A DNA stretch of 64,000 nt from contig NZ_CP029608.1 in NCBI RefSeq assembly GCF_003352185.1, positions 2,604,001 to 2,668,000 on the forward strand, written 5' to 3'. Within the stretch, counting starts at the first letter, position 1; each line of letters opens with the position of its first letter. Below, piece by piece: positions 43,594 through 52,691 of the stretch. A program made the translations under genes and the position numbers. The notes below the pieces were generated by a model. That model made no database searches. It was not told the origin of the DNA and saw nothing but the letters and a program-made list of their open reading frames with translations. Source of the DNA: Pseudomonas kribbensis. GTDB taxonomy: Bacteria > Pseudomonadota > Gammaproteobacteria > Pseudomonadales > Pseudomonadaceae.

Positions 43594-44280
43594 CTAGATA
43601 CCGCGCCGTATCAGCTGCTCGACGATCAACTCACCGAACGCCAGATTGCCGTGCAGCGGGTCATCCACTTCGCAGAATGCCTCACGCTGAAAACCCTGCT
43701 CATCGTTCGCCGCCTCGCGTACGTCGATCAGCTCGACGCCAAGCCCTTGCAGGCGTTCGATCAACAACGACTGCGCCGCCATGAATACGCGCGGGTCGGA
43801 CAGCTCCGGCACCCGTTGCGGCGGCAGCACGGCGAACACCTTGAGGTTCAGCGCCAGGGCCTGTTCATAGAAGGCCAGGGCGGGGCGGGACAGGGTGTCG
43901 ATGACCGTCTCGAACAATGGCCCGGAGAGAAAACCGTCGTCGAACTCACCCTGCGCATTCTGGTAACAGGTCCAGTTCGGTGCGGTGGCCAGATAGTGCA
44001 GGCTCAGGCCGAGGGTGCTCACCAGCGGCACCTCGACTTTTGCCAGTTGCGGCACTTCGAGCGTGGCGAGGGCCTGGCGGTACAGCCGATCCATTTCCGC
44101 ATCCCGAAAGACCACGTCATGACGGGTCAACTGGAAGAAGTCGACGGCAAAATCCCGACCGGTACCGAGCGGACCACCACCGAAAGGCAGTTCACGGGCC
44201 TGCGCCGCCTTGCCGATGACGCCGGCATGGGAGTCGCCCAGCAGCAGAAACCTAGGCGTAGTAATCGAGTACGGCGTCTT
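43594..44280 (-). CDS. SGNH/GDSL-like hydrolase
   Basis: A protein of about 228 aa with the SGNH-hydrolase opening FLLLGDSHAG and a late catalytic pair in DDPLHGN. No signal peptide is seen. I chose GTG 44280 because GAGG lies 9 bases upstream; this overlaps the end of the GSCFA gene by about 29 bp. An ATG at 44358 would extend it with an unlikely Arg/Pro-rich leader. It is paired with a GSCFA-domain protein, another SGNH relative, so the two may work on the same acylated substrate. The substrate is unknown. Confidence 0.7.
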   Translation of the reverse strand, partial: KTPYSITTPRFLLLGDSHAGVIGKAAQARELPFGGGPLGTGRDFAVDFFQLTRHDVVFRDAEMDRLYRQALATLEVPQLAKVEVPLVSTLGLSLHYLATAPNWTCYQNAQGEFDDGFLSGPLFETVIDTLSRPALAFYEQALALNLKVFAVLPPQRVPELSDPRVFMAAQSLLIERLQGLGVELIDVREAANDEQGFQREAFCEVDDPLHGNLAFGELIVEQLIRRGI

Positions 44281-45286
44281 CACAGACAAGATCCTCGCAA
44301 GACACGCTGGTGGAAGGGGTCGGCGCCTGCACCGTCTGGACGGCTTCAAGTCCGGCAAAGAATTGCTGCATCACGAACGCCACACCCTCGGGTGTGACTT
44401 CACGCTGGTTGGGCTGGTAGAACGCGCCCTTGAACGGCGTGCCGGTGATGATTTCGTAGGACGGGAAATAGTCGACGTCGGGCAGGTCTTCACACAATTG
44501 CCCGGCGACGGCGCGCAGCACCGATTTGGAGTAAGTGGTGGCGCTCAGTACATGTTGCCCGGTAGCGGTGGCCGTCAGGGGCACCGGTGAAACGGTGAGC
44601 AGCAGGCGCAGTTGCGGGTTGATCGAACGCATCAACTCCAGCGCCCTGACCATGTCGCCGTAGGTGTCCATGAAACCGAAGTTGCAGAACCGGTGGAGCA
44701 ACGGATCGAAAGTGCCACGCACGGTGCCGGGGCACACGGGATAGACCAGACCGGTCTCGCGATGTTGCCAGGCTTCGGTCAGGCCGAGGGTGAACACGAA
44801 CACTTTGGCCCGGCGCAGCGCTTCGCGGATGGCGTCCAGAGTGGCCTCGCGCGATTCGAACAGTGCCCGCTCGCTGGCAAAACCGTCGGGCTCCACGGCG
44901 GGGCGGAACGGGTCGAAGAAACGCCCGTCATGCACCCAGGTCTCATCCGGCGGCGCGCTCACACCCAGCGCCCATTCAAGCCATTGGCACAACATCGCCG
45001 GGGTATACAGATTGCCGGTGCGAAAGGAAAACACCCCGTAGTTGTGGGCTTTCCAGTCGGCTTCGGGCAACGCGTCCGGGGCGGGTTCCGCGTCCAGCCA
45101 GTGCATGCCGCGCGCAACCAACGCGCGGCCGATGTGCTGGGCGAAACAGGAGCCGGCGGTGACGATGGCATCCTTGTTGCCGATCTCGAATTGCGGGGTC
45201 CACAGTTCACCGATGTCCGGTGCGGACTTGTCGGCGACGGCCGTACGCCAGAAAGCGCGGGGTGGCAGGCATTGATAGGGATTCAC
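44252..45286 (-). CDS. GSCFA-domain protein
   Basis: A 344-aa protein carrying the GSCFA family signature (VTAGSCFAQHIGRAL near residue 45), FVFTLGLTEAW and LTVSPVPLTATATG, all typical of this SGNH-like family of unknown function. The start is set by AAGGAGG about 9 bases before GTG 45286; the longer frame from 45364 runs into the next gene. It lies between the GNAT gene and the SGNH hydrolase on the same strand, and the three are probably one transcript. A link to the NRPS product is possible but not shown. Confidence 0.8.
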   Translation of the reverse strand: MNPYQCLPPRAFWRTAVADKSAPDIGELWTPQFEIGNKDAIVTAGSCFAQHIGRALVARGMHWLDAEPAPDALPEADWKAHNYGVFSFRTGNLYTPAMLCQWLEWALGVSAPPDETWVHDGRFFDPFRPAVEPDGFASERALFESREATLDAIREALRRAKVFVFTLGLTEAWQHRETGLVYPVCPGTVRGTFDPLLHRFCNFGFMDTYGDMVRALELMRSINPQLRLLLTVSPVPLTATATGQHVLSATTYSKSVLRAVAGQLCEDLPDVDYFPSYEIITGTPFKGAFYQPNQREVTPEGVAFVMQQFFAGLEAVQTVQAPTPSTSVSCEDLVCEDAVLDYYA

Positions 45287-45324
45287 GACGAGAGGCCTCC
45301 TTGGCGAGTCGTTGAGCGCAAGGC

Positions 45325-45840
45325 TCAGCGGATTTGATAGTGATAGATCAGATCGTCGAACCAACGATCACCGATCTGGTAGGCCTGCGGCACACGACGT
45401 GCGAACACAAAGCCGCATTTCTCCAACACTTTGCAGGACGCGATATTGCCGTCGGTCACGGTCGATTCCAGCGAGTTCAGCCCGATGGCCGCGGCGTAGT
45501 CGATGATCGCCTTTCGCGACTCGGTGCCAAAGCCTTTGCCCTGATGCTCCGGCAACAGCAGGCAACCCACCTCCGCGTGCCCCGGCGACAGAATGCGAAA
45601 ACCGGTCACGCCCAGTTCGTGCCCGCTGGCCCTGTCGGTCACCACCAGGCACAGCCAGTGCTCCGACTGCGGTCCCCACGCCGGAAGCCGGTGCTCGAAG
45701 CCTTGGCGAACCTGCTCCTCGGCAATCTCACCGAACACGTACTGCATGGTCTGCGGCTCGGAGTGCAGCCTGAGAAACAACGGCCAGTCGGATTCGACCA
45801 TCGTGCGCAGGTCCAGTCGATCCGTGGATAGCTCGAGCAT
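45325..45840 (-). CDS. GNAT-family N-acetyltransferase (RimJ/RimL-like)
   Basis: A 171-aa acetyltransferase. The opening LSTDRLDLRTMVESDWP and the acetyl-CoA-binding motif LLLPEHQGKGFGTES with the following NIASCKVLEKCGFV are characteristic of RimJ/RimL-type GNATs. Substrates in this group include protein N-termini, amino acids and antibiotics. AAGGAG lies just upstream of ATG 45840. It is the first gene of the minus-strand trio that converges on the NRPS operon. Confidence 0.9.
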   Translation of the reverse strand: MLELSTDRLDLRTMVESDWPLFLRLHSEPQTMQYVFGEIAEEQVRQGFEHRLPAWGPQSEHWLCLVVTDRASGHELGVTGFRILSPGHAEVGCLLLPEHQGKGFGTESRKAIIDYAAAIGLNSLESTVTDGNIASCKVLEKCGFVFARRVPQAYQIGDRWFDDLIYHYQIR

Positions 45841-46075
45841 CCGCTGCTCCTTGCAAGGGTGGAAAAAGGAGAGGGTTTTTTACTTGGTGTGGGGGGAAAG
45901 ATCAATGAGCGGATGGGGAGATGCTGAAGGTAATGGCGGAGGCCGGCCATCGATGGGCACAGGCACGCAGACTGGAGGGCTCGTTATGAAGGGAAGTCTT
46001 GGTTGGCGGGGCGGTGTGGAGAAAGGCGCTCGCGTCCGGACGGACGGGCGCAACGCCTCTCTCCAGAGGTGCCTG

Positions 46076-47125
46076 TCAGCCCGCCAACGTCGCGTTATCG
46101 ATCACGAACCGATACTTCACATCGCCCTTGAGCATCCGCTCATAGGACTCGTTGATCTGGTCTGCGCGAATCAGTTCGATGTCGGACACGATGCCGTGCT
46201 CGGCACAGAAATCCAGCATCTCCTGGGTCTCGGGAATGCCGCCGATCATCGAGCCGGCGATGGTGCGGCGTTTCATGATCAGGTTGAACACGTTCGGCGA
46301 TGGATGCGGCGAGGCGGGCGCGCCCACGAGAGTCAGTGCGCCGTCGCGCTTGAGCAGCACCAGGAACGCATCGAGATCGTGAGGGGCGGCGACGGTGTTG
46401 AGGATGAAGTCGAAGCTCTTGGTGTGCGCGGCCATTTCTTCGGCATTGCGCGAGACCACGACCTCATCGGCACCCAGTGCTTTCGCCGCTTCGCGCTTGG
46501 ATTCCGACGTGGTGAACGCCACCACGTGCGCGCCCATCGCATGGGCCAGTTTGATGCCCATGTGGCCCAGGCCACCGATGCCGACCACGCCGATTTTCTT
46601 GCCCGGCCCGGCGTTCCACTGACGCAGCGGCGAGTAAGTGGTGATGCCCGCGCACAGCAGCGGTGCGACGGCGGCCAGTTGCGCTTCGGGGTGGCGGATG
46701 CGCAGCACGTAACGCTCATGCACCACGATGTTTTGCGAGTAACCGCCGAGCGTCCAGCCTGGGGCGTCCGGGGTCGGGAAGTTGTAGGTGCCGATCATGC
46801 CGTCGCAGTAGTTTTCCAGGCCGGTTTCGCAGTCTTCACAGTGTTTGCAGCTGTCGACGATGCAACCGACGCCGACCAGATCGCCGACCTTGTATTCGGA
46901 CACATGAGCACCGACCGCCGAAACGTGGCCGACGATTTCGTGTCCCGGGACGCACGGGAACTGGGTGCCGGCCCACTCGGAGCGCACCTGGTGCAGGTCG
47001 GAATGGCAGATGCCGCAGAAGGCGATGTCGATCTGGACGTCATGGGCCGCAGGGGCGCGGCGATTGATCTGGAGGGGCTCAAGGGGTTTGTCGCCCGCGT
47101 GGGCACCGTAGGCTTGTACAAGCAT
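46076..47125 (-). CDS. Zinc-dependent NAD(P) alcohol dehydrogenase (YahK/cinnamyl-type)
   Basis: A 349-aa zinc alcohol dehydrogenase. The catalytic zinc motifs are CGICHSDLHQV and GHEIVGHV, the structural zinc Cys cluster is CKHCEDCETGLENYC, and the cofactor-binding stretch is GVVGIGGLGHMGIKLAHAMG. This pattern is that of broad-range NADPH aldehyde reductases such as YahK. Start ATG 47125 gives the family length; the same frame runs upstream to 47518 only by chance. It is monocistronic between the GNAT and LysR genes. Confidence 0.9.
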   Translation of the reverse strand: MLVQAYGAHAGDKPLEPLQINRRAPAAHDVQIDIAFCGICHSDLHQVRSEWAGTQFPCVPGHEIVGHVSAVGAHVSEYKVGDLVGVGCIVDSCKHCEDCETGLENYCDGMIGTYNFPTPDAPGWTLGGYSQNIVVHERYVLRIRHPEAQLAAVAPLLCAGITTYSPLRQWNAGPGKKIGVVGIGGLGHMGIKLAHAMGAHVVAFTTSESKREAAKALGADEVVVSRNAEEMAAHTKSFDFILNTVAAPHDLDAFLVLLKRDGALTLVGAPASPHPSPNVFNLIMKRRTIAGSMIGGIPETQEMLDFCAEHGIVSDIELIRADQINESYERMLKGDVKYRFVIDNATLAG

Positions 47126-47223
47126 GGGAACGTCCTCGATGGATCTGTCGGACAGCCATCTTCCCGCTCCGAACCTGCATTCCGTTAGCGCATTCCTATC
47201 GAATACTTGCCTGATCCTGTGCG

Positions 47224-48141
47224 TCAGCGCCGTGCAGAAAGTTGCTGCGGAGCCAGGAACGCATCGTGGAAGTAATTGCGCAAGGCCTGCATCGCCGGGC
47301 TGAATTCGCGCTCGCGGTGCCAGGCCAGGCCAACGCTCATCGGGGTCACCTTGTCGGTGATGGTCACGGTCTCGATGCGCTTGCCTTCCAGCGACCAGGG
47401 GCGGTGCACCAGGTCCGAGAGAATCGCCACGCCGCTGCCATTGGCGACCATGCTGCGCACGGCTTCTACAGAACTGGTGCGTACCCGCACGTTGGGTTGC
47501 TGGCGGGCGTTCTCCCAATAACGCATGGCACTTTGTTCCGCTTCATCCACGGTCAGCAGGATGTAGGGTTCCAGCGCGACATCCGCGAGGCTGACGGCCG
47601 AGCGCTCACAGAGTGGATGGTGGCTGGGCAGCCATAGACGACGTTCGGAGTTGAACAGGGTTTCCGAAACGATGTCGGGGTGCGTGAGGTTCGCGGTAAG
47701 CACCACCGCCATATCGAATTTGCCTTCCAGCAATCCCTGTTCGATGGCCTGCCGTTCCTGCTCGTGGACTTCGATGGCGACGTCCGGGTGCCAGTGCTCC
47801 AGCCGTTGCAGATGATGCGGCAGAAAATAGCCGATCACCGTGTAGCTCGCGGCCAGGCGAATCAGGCCGCTGGCGCGAATGTCGGGTAGCGGGCTGTTCA
47901 GCGCGTCGTCGACGCTGCGCAAAATCACATAGGCGCGGTTCAGGAAGTGCCGACCGGCATCCGTCAGACTCATGCCTTGTGCCGAGCGCTGGAACAGCAA
48001 CGTGCCGAGCATGCCTTCCAGTTCCTTGATCGCCGTGGTCACCGCCGACTGGGAAATATTCAAATGAATCGCTGCCTGGGATATCTGCCCGATCTCGGCG
48101 GTGGCAACGAAATAGCGAATCTGACGCAAGGTCAACGACAT
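47224..48141 (-). CDS. LysR-family transcriptional regulator
   Basis: A 305-aa LysR regulator. The N-terminal helix-turn-helix is LRQIRYFVATAEIGQISQAAIHLNISQSAVTTAIKELE, followed by a periplasmic-binding-like effector domain. It is divergent from the pxpA-biotin carboxylase operon, and the shared 125-bp gap contains an inverted repeat suited to LysR binding, so control of that operon is likely. The effector is probably the pathway substrate or product (inference). Confidence 0.92.
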   Translation of the reverse strand: MSLTLRQIRYFVATAEIGQISQAAIHLNISQSAVTTAIKELEGMLGTLLFQRSAQGMSLTDAGRHFLNRAYVILRSVDDALNSPLPDIRASGLIRLAASYTVIGYFLPHHLQRLEHWHPDVAIEVHEQERQAIEQGLLEGKFDMAVVLTANLTHPDIVSETLFNSERRLWLPSHHPLCERSAVSLADVALEPYILLTVDEAEQSAMRYWENARQQPNVRVRTSSVEAVRSMVANGSGVAILSDLVHRPWSLEGKRIETVTITDKVTPMSVGLAWHREREFSPAMQALRNYFHDAFLAPQQLSARR

Positions 48142-48159
48142 GGGTGTTCCTGTTTTTAA

Positions 48160-48199
48160 GGTATCTGTTTTTCAGAAGATACCCTATCTGTTAATAGAT
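48160..48199. promoter_or_regulatory. Candidate LysR operator in the divergent pxp promoter
   Basis: An inverted repeat GGTATCT-N10-AGATACC (48160-48183) is followed by a second short one, ATCT-N6-AGAT (48186-48199). The pair resembles the recognition and activation half-sites of LysR-type regulators and sits between the LysR gene and pxpA. Confidence 0.6.
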
Positions 48200-48266
48200 C
48201 TTCCCAAGGGGTTGGCGGGAATTTAACGTGGCCTGCATGAAGTCACAAGGGTCAGGAGCAAGGGTT

Positions 48267-49025
48267 ATGCAGGCAGTAGATTTCAACTCGGACATGGGCG
48301 AAGGCTTCGGCCCGTGGACAATCGGCGATGGTGTCGACAACGAACTGATGGCGTTCATCAGTTCCGCCAACATCGCCACCGGTTTCCATGCCGGCGATCC
48401 CGGCACCATGCGTCGCACCGTCGAGCTGGCCAAGCGTCTGAAGGTCGGCATCGGTGCGCATCCGGGGTTTCGCGATCTGGTGGGTTTCGGTCGCCGACAC
48501 ATCAATGCACCGGCTCAGGAACTGGTCGACGACATCCTTTATCAACTGGGCGCACTGCGCGAACTGGCGCGGGTGCAGGGCGTGACGCTGCAACACGTCA
48601 AGCCTCACGGCGCGCTGTACATGCATCTGGCCCGGGACGAAGAAGCCGCGCGTCTGCTGGTGGAAAACCTGCAACGGCTGGAACCCGATCTGTTGCTGTA
48701 TTGCATGCCCGATTCGGTCATCTGGCGTGTCGCCAAAGAACTCGGCCAACCGGTCGTTCGCGAGTTCTATGCAGATCGCGAATACGACTTGAGCGGCTCC
48801 ATCGTCTTCACCCGCAATGTTCGCGCCTACGATCCGGGGTTTGTCGCCGCCCGTGTGTTGCGCGCTTGCCAGGAGGGCGTGGTGCGCACCGTCGAGGGTG
48901 AGGATCTGCCGATCGAGTTCGATTCCATCTGTCTGCACAGCGATACGCCGGGTGCTCTGGCGCTGGTCGAGGCTACCCGCAATGCGCTTGATGCCGCCGG
49001 GATCGTGGTGCGCCGACCCCGCTGA
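48267..49025 (+). CDS. pxpA: LamB/YcsF-family protein, 5-oxoprolinase subunit A
   Basis: A 252-aa protein that opens with [14 protein letters not shown] and continues with [25 protein letters not shown] and [17 protein letters not shown], all hallmarks of the LamB/YcsF (PxpA) family. With PxpB and PxpC, PxpA hydrolyses 5-oxoproline to glutamate using ATP. ATG 48267 fits the family start, with AGGAG about 10 bases upstream. The operon also carries a biotin carboxylase and biotin carrier, which plain 5-oxoprolinase does not need, so the true substrate may be another lactam or cyclic amide. Confidence 0.88.
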   Translation: MQAVDFNSDMGEGFGPWTIGDGVDNELMAFISSANIATGFHAGDPGTMRRTVELAKRLKVGIGAHPGFRDLVGFGRRHINAPAQELVDDILYQLGALRELARVQGVTLQHVKPHGALYMHLARDEEAARLLVENLQRLEPDLLLYCMPDSVIWRVAKELGQPVVREFYADREYDLSGSIVFTRNVRAYDPGFVAARVLRACQEGVVRTVEGEDLPIEFDSICLHSDTPGALALVEATRNALDAAGIVVRRPR

Positions 49026-49039
49026 ATAAAAACGAAACA

Positions 49040-49073
49040 CCCGGCACACAGACGCCGGGGTTCGAACATTTTT
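49040..49073 (+). terminator. Weak hairpin between pxpA and the biotin carrier gene
   Basis: CCCGGC-N8-GCCGGG followed, after 8 bases, by a T run. The gap between hairpin and T run makes a full terminator doubtful; partial attenuation inside the operon is possible. Confidence 0.35.
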
Positions 49074-49110
49074 TGCCTGCCTTTCTACAACTATTCCAAG
49101 AGGAACAGAC

Positions 49111-49356
49111 ATGGCCGAACACACTGTCATTACCCCGTTACCCGGGACTTTCTACCGAAAGGCCACGCCGGATTCGGCGAATTACGTCGAGGTCGGCGAT
49201 CCAGTCAGCGCCGACACGGTGATTGGCCTGATCGAAGTCATGAAGCAGTTTTCCGAACTGACCGCCGGGACGGCGGGGCGCCTCAGTGCCTTTCAGGTTG
49301 AAGACGGTGATCCGGTGGAGCCGGGTCAGGTCGTCGCTACGCTTGATAGCGAGTGA
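49111..49356 (+). CDS. Biotin carboxyl carrier protein (short, AccB-like)
   Basis: An 81-aa biotinyl domain. The lysine in IEVMKQF is the expected biotin site, within the usual frame of Gly-rich turns (VGDPVSADTVIGLIEVMK...DGDPVEPGQVVATL). It lacks the long N-terminal part of the housekeeping AccB, so it is a dedicated carrier. It is followed after 10 bp by biotin carboxylase and is flanked by PxpA and PxpB/C. It likely carries CO2 to the PxpB/PxpC-like carboxyltransferase. Confidence 0.9.
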   Translation: MAEHTVITPLPGTFYRKATPDSANYVEVGDPVSADTVIGLIEVMKQFSELTAGTAGRLSAFQVEDGDPVEPGQVVATLDSE

Positions 49357-49366
49357 GGGCGTGAAC

Positions 49367-50740
49367 ATGACTCAACCTATTCGTAAATTGCTGGTCGCCA
49401 ACCGTGGCGAAATCGCCGTGCGGATTATCCGTGCGGCCAAGGCCCTGGGCATTCCCACCGTTGCCGCGTGCAGCGAGGCCGATATCGACTCTCAGGCCGC
49501 ACGCCTGGCCGATGAAGTGCATCTACTGGGGCCGGCCCGTGCCGATAAAAGCTACCTGAACATCGAGGCGTTGCTGGGTGCCCTGCAAGCGACGGGCGCC
49601 AATGCGGTTCACCCTGGATATGGTTTTCTGTCCGAGAACGCCGGGTTTGCCGAAGCCGTGATTGCCAGCGGCGCGATTTTCGTCGGGCCGGACCCGGACA
49701 CGATCCGGCGCATGGGTGACAAGGCCGAGGCGCGGCGTACTGCCCAGGCGGCAGGTGTTCCAGTGGTGCCGGGTTCGCCGGGCGAGCTGTTTGATGTCGA
49801 GTCGGCGCTTCGGGCGGCGGAATCGGTCGGTTACCCGTTGCTGATCAAAGCCTCGGCGGGTGGCGGCGGGCGGGGTATTCGCCTGGCAGAAAATGCCGCG
49901 CAATTGAGTGAAGAGTTTCCCCGTTCGCAGCGCGAGGCACAGGCCGCTTTCGGTAATGGTGCGGTGTATCTGGAGCGCTTTATCGGCAAGGCCCGGCACA
50001 TCGAAGTACAGGTTCTGGGCGACGGGAAAAACGCCGTGCACCTGTTCGAGCGCGAGTGTTCGCTACAGCGCCGGCGTCAGAAAATCTTTGAAGAAGCACC
50101 GTCGCCGGTACTCGACGCGCAGCAGCGGGAGGCACTCTGCGCCAGCGCCGTACGCTTGACCGAATCCCTCGGCTACAAGGGGGCGGGCACGCTGGAGTAT
50201 CTGTATGACGACGTCACCGGCGAGTTTTTCTTTATCGAGATGAACACCCGAATCCAGGTGGAGCACCCGGTCACCGAACTGGTCACCGGCATCGATCTGG
50301 TGCAGGCGATGCTGCGAATTGCCGGTGGCGAACCACTGGGCCTGAAACAGAGTGACATCCGCCTGAATGGCTCGGCCCTGCAAATGCGCTTGAATGCCGA
50401 AGACCCGGCCCGGGATTTTTTCCCCAGCCCCGGTCTGGTGGAGTCGTTGGCCTGGCCGCAAGGCGAAGGCGTTCGTGTGGACACCCACCTGTATGAAGGC
50501 TATCGGGTGCCACCGTACTATGACTCGCTGTTGGCCAAGCTCATTGTGCATGGGCCGGATCGCTCCACAGCCCTGGCGCGTGCCCGGACAGCAGTGGCGC
50601 AAACCTTGCTGACGGGCATGGCCAGCACCTTGTCGCTGCACGCTGAACTGCTGCAGCAACCGTGGTTGCAAACCGCCGACTTTCATACCGGGACGCTGGA
50701 AAACTGGCTGTCCGCACGCCGCAGCGGAGGTGAAGCATGA
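49367..50740 (+). CDS. Biotin carboxylase (AccC-like)
   Basis: A 457-aa ATP-dependent biotin carboxylase. IRKLLVANRGEIAVRIIRAAKALGI, the ATP-grasp Gly-rich loop KASAGGGGRGIR, RHIEVQVLGD, ERECSLQRRRQK and EMNTRIQVEHPVTE are all present. ATG 49367 matches family N-termini; the longer frame overlaps the carrier gene. It should carboxylate the adjacent short biotin carrier. This is a second, specialised copy rather than the fatty-acid enzyme, judged by its operon partners. Confidence 0.92.
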   Translation: MTQPIRKLLVANRGEIAVRIIRAAKALGIPTVAACSEADIDSQAARLADEVHLLGPARADKSYLNIEALLGALQATGANAVHPGYGFLSENAGFAEAVIASGAIFVGPDPDTIRRMGDKAEARRTAQAAGVPVVPGSPGELFDVESALRAAESVGYPLLIKASAGGGGRGIRLAENAAQLSEEFPRSQREAQAAFGNGAVYLERFIGKARHIEVQVLGDGKNAVHLFERECSLQRRRQKIFEEAPSPVLDAQQREALCASAVRLTESLGYKGAGTLEYLYDDVTGEFFFIEMNTRIQVEHPVTELVTGIDLVQAMLRIAGGEPLGLKQSDIRLNGSALQMRLNAEDPARDFFPSPGLVESLAWPQGEGVRVDTHLYEGYRVPPYYDSLLAKLIVHGPDRSTALARARTAVAQTLLTGMASTLSLHAELLQQPWLQTADFHTGTLENWLSARRSGGEA

Positions 50741-51609
50741 GTCGTCCGATCCGCTACAGCTTTGGTGCCGATGAGCATCTGTTTGCCGAAGTCAGTGAAA
50801 GCATGTCCCTCGAGGCGTTTTTCAAGGGCATGGCGGTCACCCGCGCCGTGGAGCGGTTGAAACTCGATGGCGTACTCGATGTGTGTCTGGCCAACGCATC
50901 CTTCCAGATCCGCTTCGATCCGGATCGCATTGCGCCGCAGGCCTTGCTCGAGGCGGTGCAGGGCGCCGAGGCAGAAGCCGTTGCCGAGCGCACATTGCAG
51001 ACCCGGATCATTGAGATTCCGGTGCTGTACAACGATCCCTGGACCCACGAAACGCTGATGCGTTTTCGCGACCGGCACCAGGACCCGAGCGCCACGGATC
51101 TGGAGTACGCCGCGCGCATCAATGGTCTGGCGGACGTCGATGCGTTCATTGCGGCTCATAGCGGGGCGCCATGGTTTGTCTCGATGGTGGGATTCGTCGC
51201 CGGTTTGCCCTTCATGTTCCAGATGGTCGAGCGCGAACGTCAGTTGCAGGTGCCCAAGTACCTGCGTCCACGTACCGACACGCCGAAACTGACACTGGGT
51301 CACGGTGGTTGCTTCGGTTGTATCTACTCGGTGCGCGGCGCCGGGGGTTATCAGATGTTCGGTGTCACACCGGCCCCCATCTACGACCCGCAGCAATCGC
51401 TGGCGTACCTGAAGGACCACATGGTGTTTTTCCGTCCGGGTGACATTGTGCAGTTCAAACCAATGGATCGTGCAGCGTATGACCAGGCCGTTGCAGACGT
51501 GGAGGCCGGGCATTTCGATTTACGGATCCGGCCGGTGGAGTTTTCACTGGATGCGTTTCTCGCCGACCCGGTCGGTTATCCCGTGTCGCTGCAGGAGGTG
51601 CTGGCATGA
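50737..51609 (+). CDS. pxpB: PxpB/KipI-like subunit (biotin-dependent carboxyltransferase, part 1)
   Basis: A 290-aa member of the allophanate hydrolase subunit 1/KipI/PxpB family. The C-terminal half holds GFVAGLPFMFQMVERERQLQVPKYLRPRTDTPKL and the glycine-rich GHGGCFGCIYSVRGAGGYQMFG that correspond to the conserved core. Its ATG overlaps the biotin carboxylase stop by 4 bp and its own stop overlaps PxpC. It is longer than the E. coli PxpB. Related domains in urea carboxylase form the carboxyltransferase, so with the biotin genes here it may carboxylate its substrate. Confidence 0.85.
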   Translation: MSRPIRYSFGADEHLFAEVSESMSLEAFFKGMAVTRAVERLKLDGVLDVCLANASFQIRFDPDRIAPQALLEAVQGAEAEAVAERTLQTRIIEIPVLYNDPWTHETLMRFRDRHQDPSATDLEYAARINGLADVDAFIAAHSGAPWFVSMVGFVAGLPFMFQMVERERQLQVPKYLRPRTDTPKLTLGHGGCFGCIYSVRGAGGYQMFGVTPAPIYDPQQSLAYLKDHMVFFRPGDIVQFKPMDRAAYDQAVADVEAGHFDLRIRPVEFSLDAFLADPVGYPVSLQEVLA

Positions 51610-52580
51610 TCAAGGTACTCAAACCCGGTCTCGCCACGTCGGTTCAGGATCTGGGCCGCGAAGGTTACTACCACCTCGGCATCCCGCCGTCCGGCGCGCT
51701 CGATCAATATGCGCTGAGAGCGGCCAATCATCTGGTCGGCAACGCGGCGGATTGCGCCGCGCTGGAGTGTACGTTGCTGGGCCCTGAGCTGGCGTTTCAG
51801 CAAGACGCACTGGTTGCGGTGTGCGGCGCGCACATGGCGCCTCGACTCGATGGTGTGGAAATGCATCACGCCACCGCGTTCGCGGTGAAGGCCGGCCAGG
51901 TTCTGCGTTTCGATTTTCCCAAGGCCGGTGCCCGGGCTTATCTGGCGGTGGCAGGCGGAATCGACGTGCCGCTGGTGCTGGGCAGTCGGTCGACTTATGC
52001 GCTCGGGGCGTTGGGCGGTTTTGCCGGACGCCGCTTGATCGCCGGAGACGAATTGCCGGTGGGCAAAGCCAGTGGCAAGGGGCGTGTCGGGGCCAGTCTG
52101 CCCATGGCGCTGCGCCAGTCACTGGGCGGGGAGATCACGCTGCGCGTGGTGCCGGGGCTTTATTACGATCGCCTGACCGACGCGGCAGCGAAGAGCTTTT
52201 TCGCCGAGCCGTGGACCGTCGGATCGGAAGCGGACCGCATCGGCTATCGCTTCAAGGGCGGCAGCGCGCTGGATTTCCAGCCGCGAGAGCAACCCTTTGG
52301 TGCAGGCTCCGATCCGTCGAACATCGTTGACAGCTGCTACCCGATCGGCTCGATTCAGGTACCTGCCGGCCTCGAACCCATCGTGCTGCATCGCGATGCC
52401 GTATCGGGTGGCGGTTACGCCATGATCGGCACTGTCATCAGTGCCGACCTGGATCTGATCGGCCAGATGCAGCCCAACCAGAAGGCTCGCTTTGTAGCGG
52501 TCAGCCTCGACGAGGCCCTGGACGCACGGCGCTCCTACAAGAAAAAACTCAGCTGCCTGAGCAAGCTTTTCCCTTCCTGA
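51606..52580 (+). CDS. pxpC: PxpC/KipA-like subunit (biotin-dependent carboxyltransferase, part 2)
   Basis: A 324-aa allophanate hydrolase subunit 2/KipA/PxpC protein. Family motifs are clear: MIKVLKPGLATSVQDLGREGYYHLGIPPSGALDQYALR, AVAGGIDVP, LGSRSTYALGALGGF and the late IGSIQVPAGLEPIVL. It is translationally coupled to PxpB. Together with PxpA, PxpB, biotin carboxylase and carrier it forms a complete set for an ATP-dependent, biotin-linked attack on a cyclic amide or urea-like compound (inference). Confidence 0.9.
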   Translation: MIKVLKPGLATSVQDLGREGYYHLGIPPSGALDQYALRAANHLVGNAADCAALECTLLGPELAFQQDALVAVCGAHMAPRLDGVEMHHATAFAVKAGQVLRFDFPKAGARAYLAVAGGIDVPLVLGSRSTYALGALGGFAGRRLIAGDELPVGKASGKGRVGASLPMALRQSLGGEITLRVVPGLYYDRLTDAAAKSFFAEPWTVGSEADRIGYRFKGGSALDFQPREQPFGAGSDPSNIVDSCYPIGSIQVPAGLEPIVLHRDAVSGGGYAMIGTVISADLDLIGQMQPNQKARFVAVSLDEALDARRSYKKKLSCLSKLFPS

Positions 52581-52626
52581 CTCTGCCCGCCGCACCGCGC
52601 GGGCCCTGCCACACGCCAGGCCAACG

Positions 52627-52642
52627 CCGCACTTCGGTGCGG
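52627..52642 (+). other. UUCG-loop hairpin in the pxpC-permease gap
   Basis: CCGCAC-TTCG-GTGCGG forms a very stable tetraloop hairpin in mRNA. No T run follows, so it is more likely an mRNA-stabilising or attenuating element than a terminator. Confidence 0.5.
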
Positions 52643-52691
52643 TGAAGGCTGCCCGCGCTTCAACCTTTGACTGGTTCTGGAGTACACGCAT

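Noticed and set aside
45593-47188. A 531-codon plus-strand frame spanning the GNAT end and the alcohol dehydrogenase
   Set aside because: It crosses an intergenic gap and lies opposite two well-supported genes; no ribosome site or family similarity is visible.
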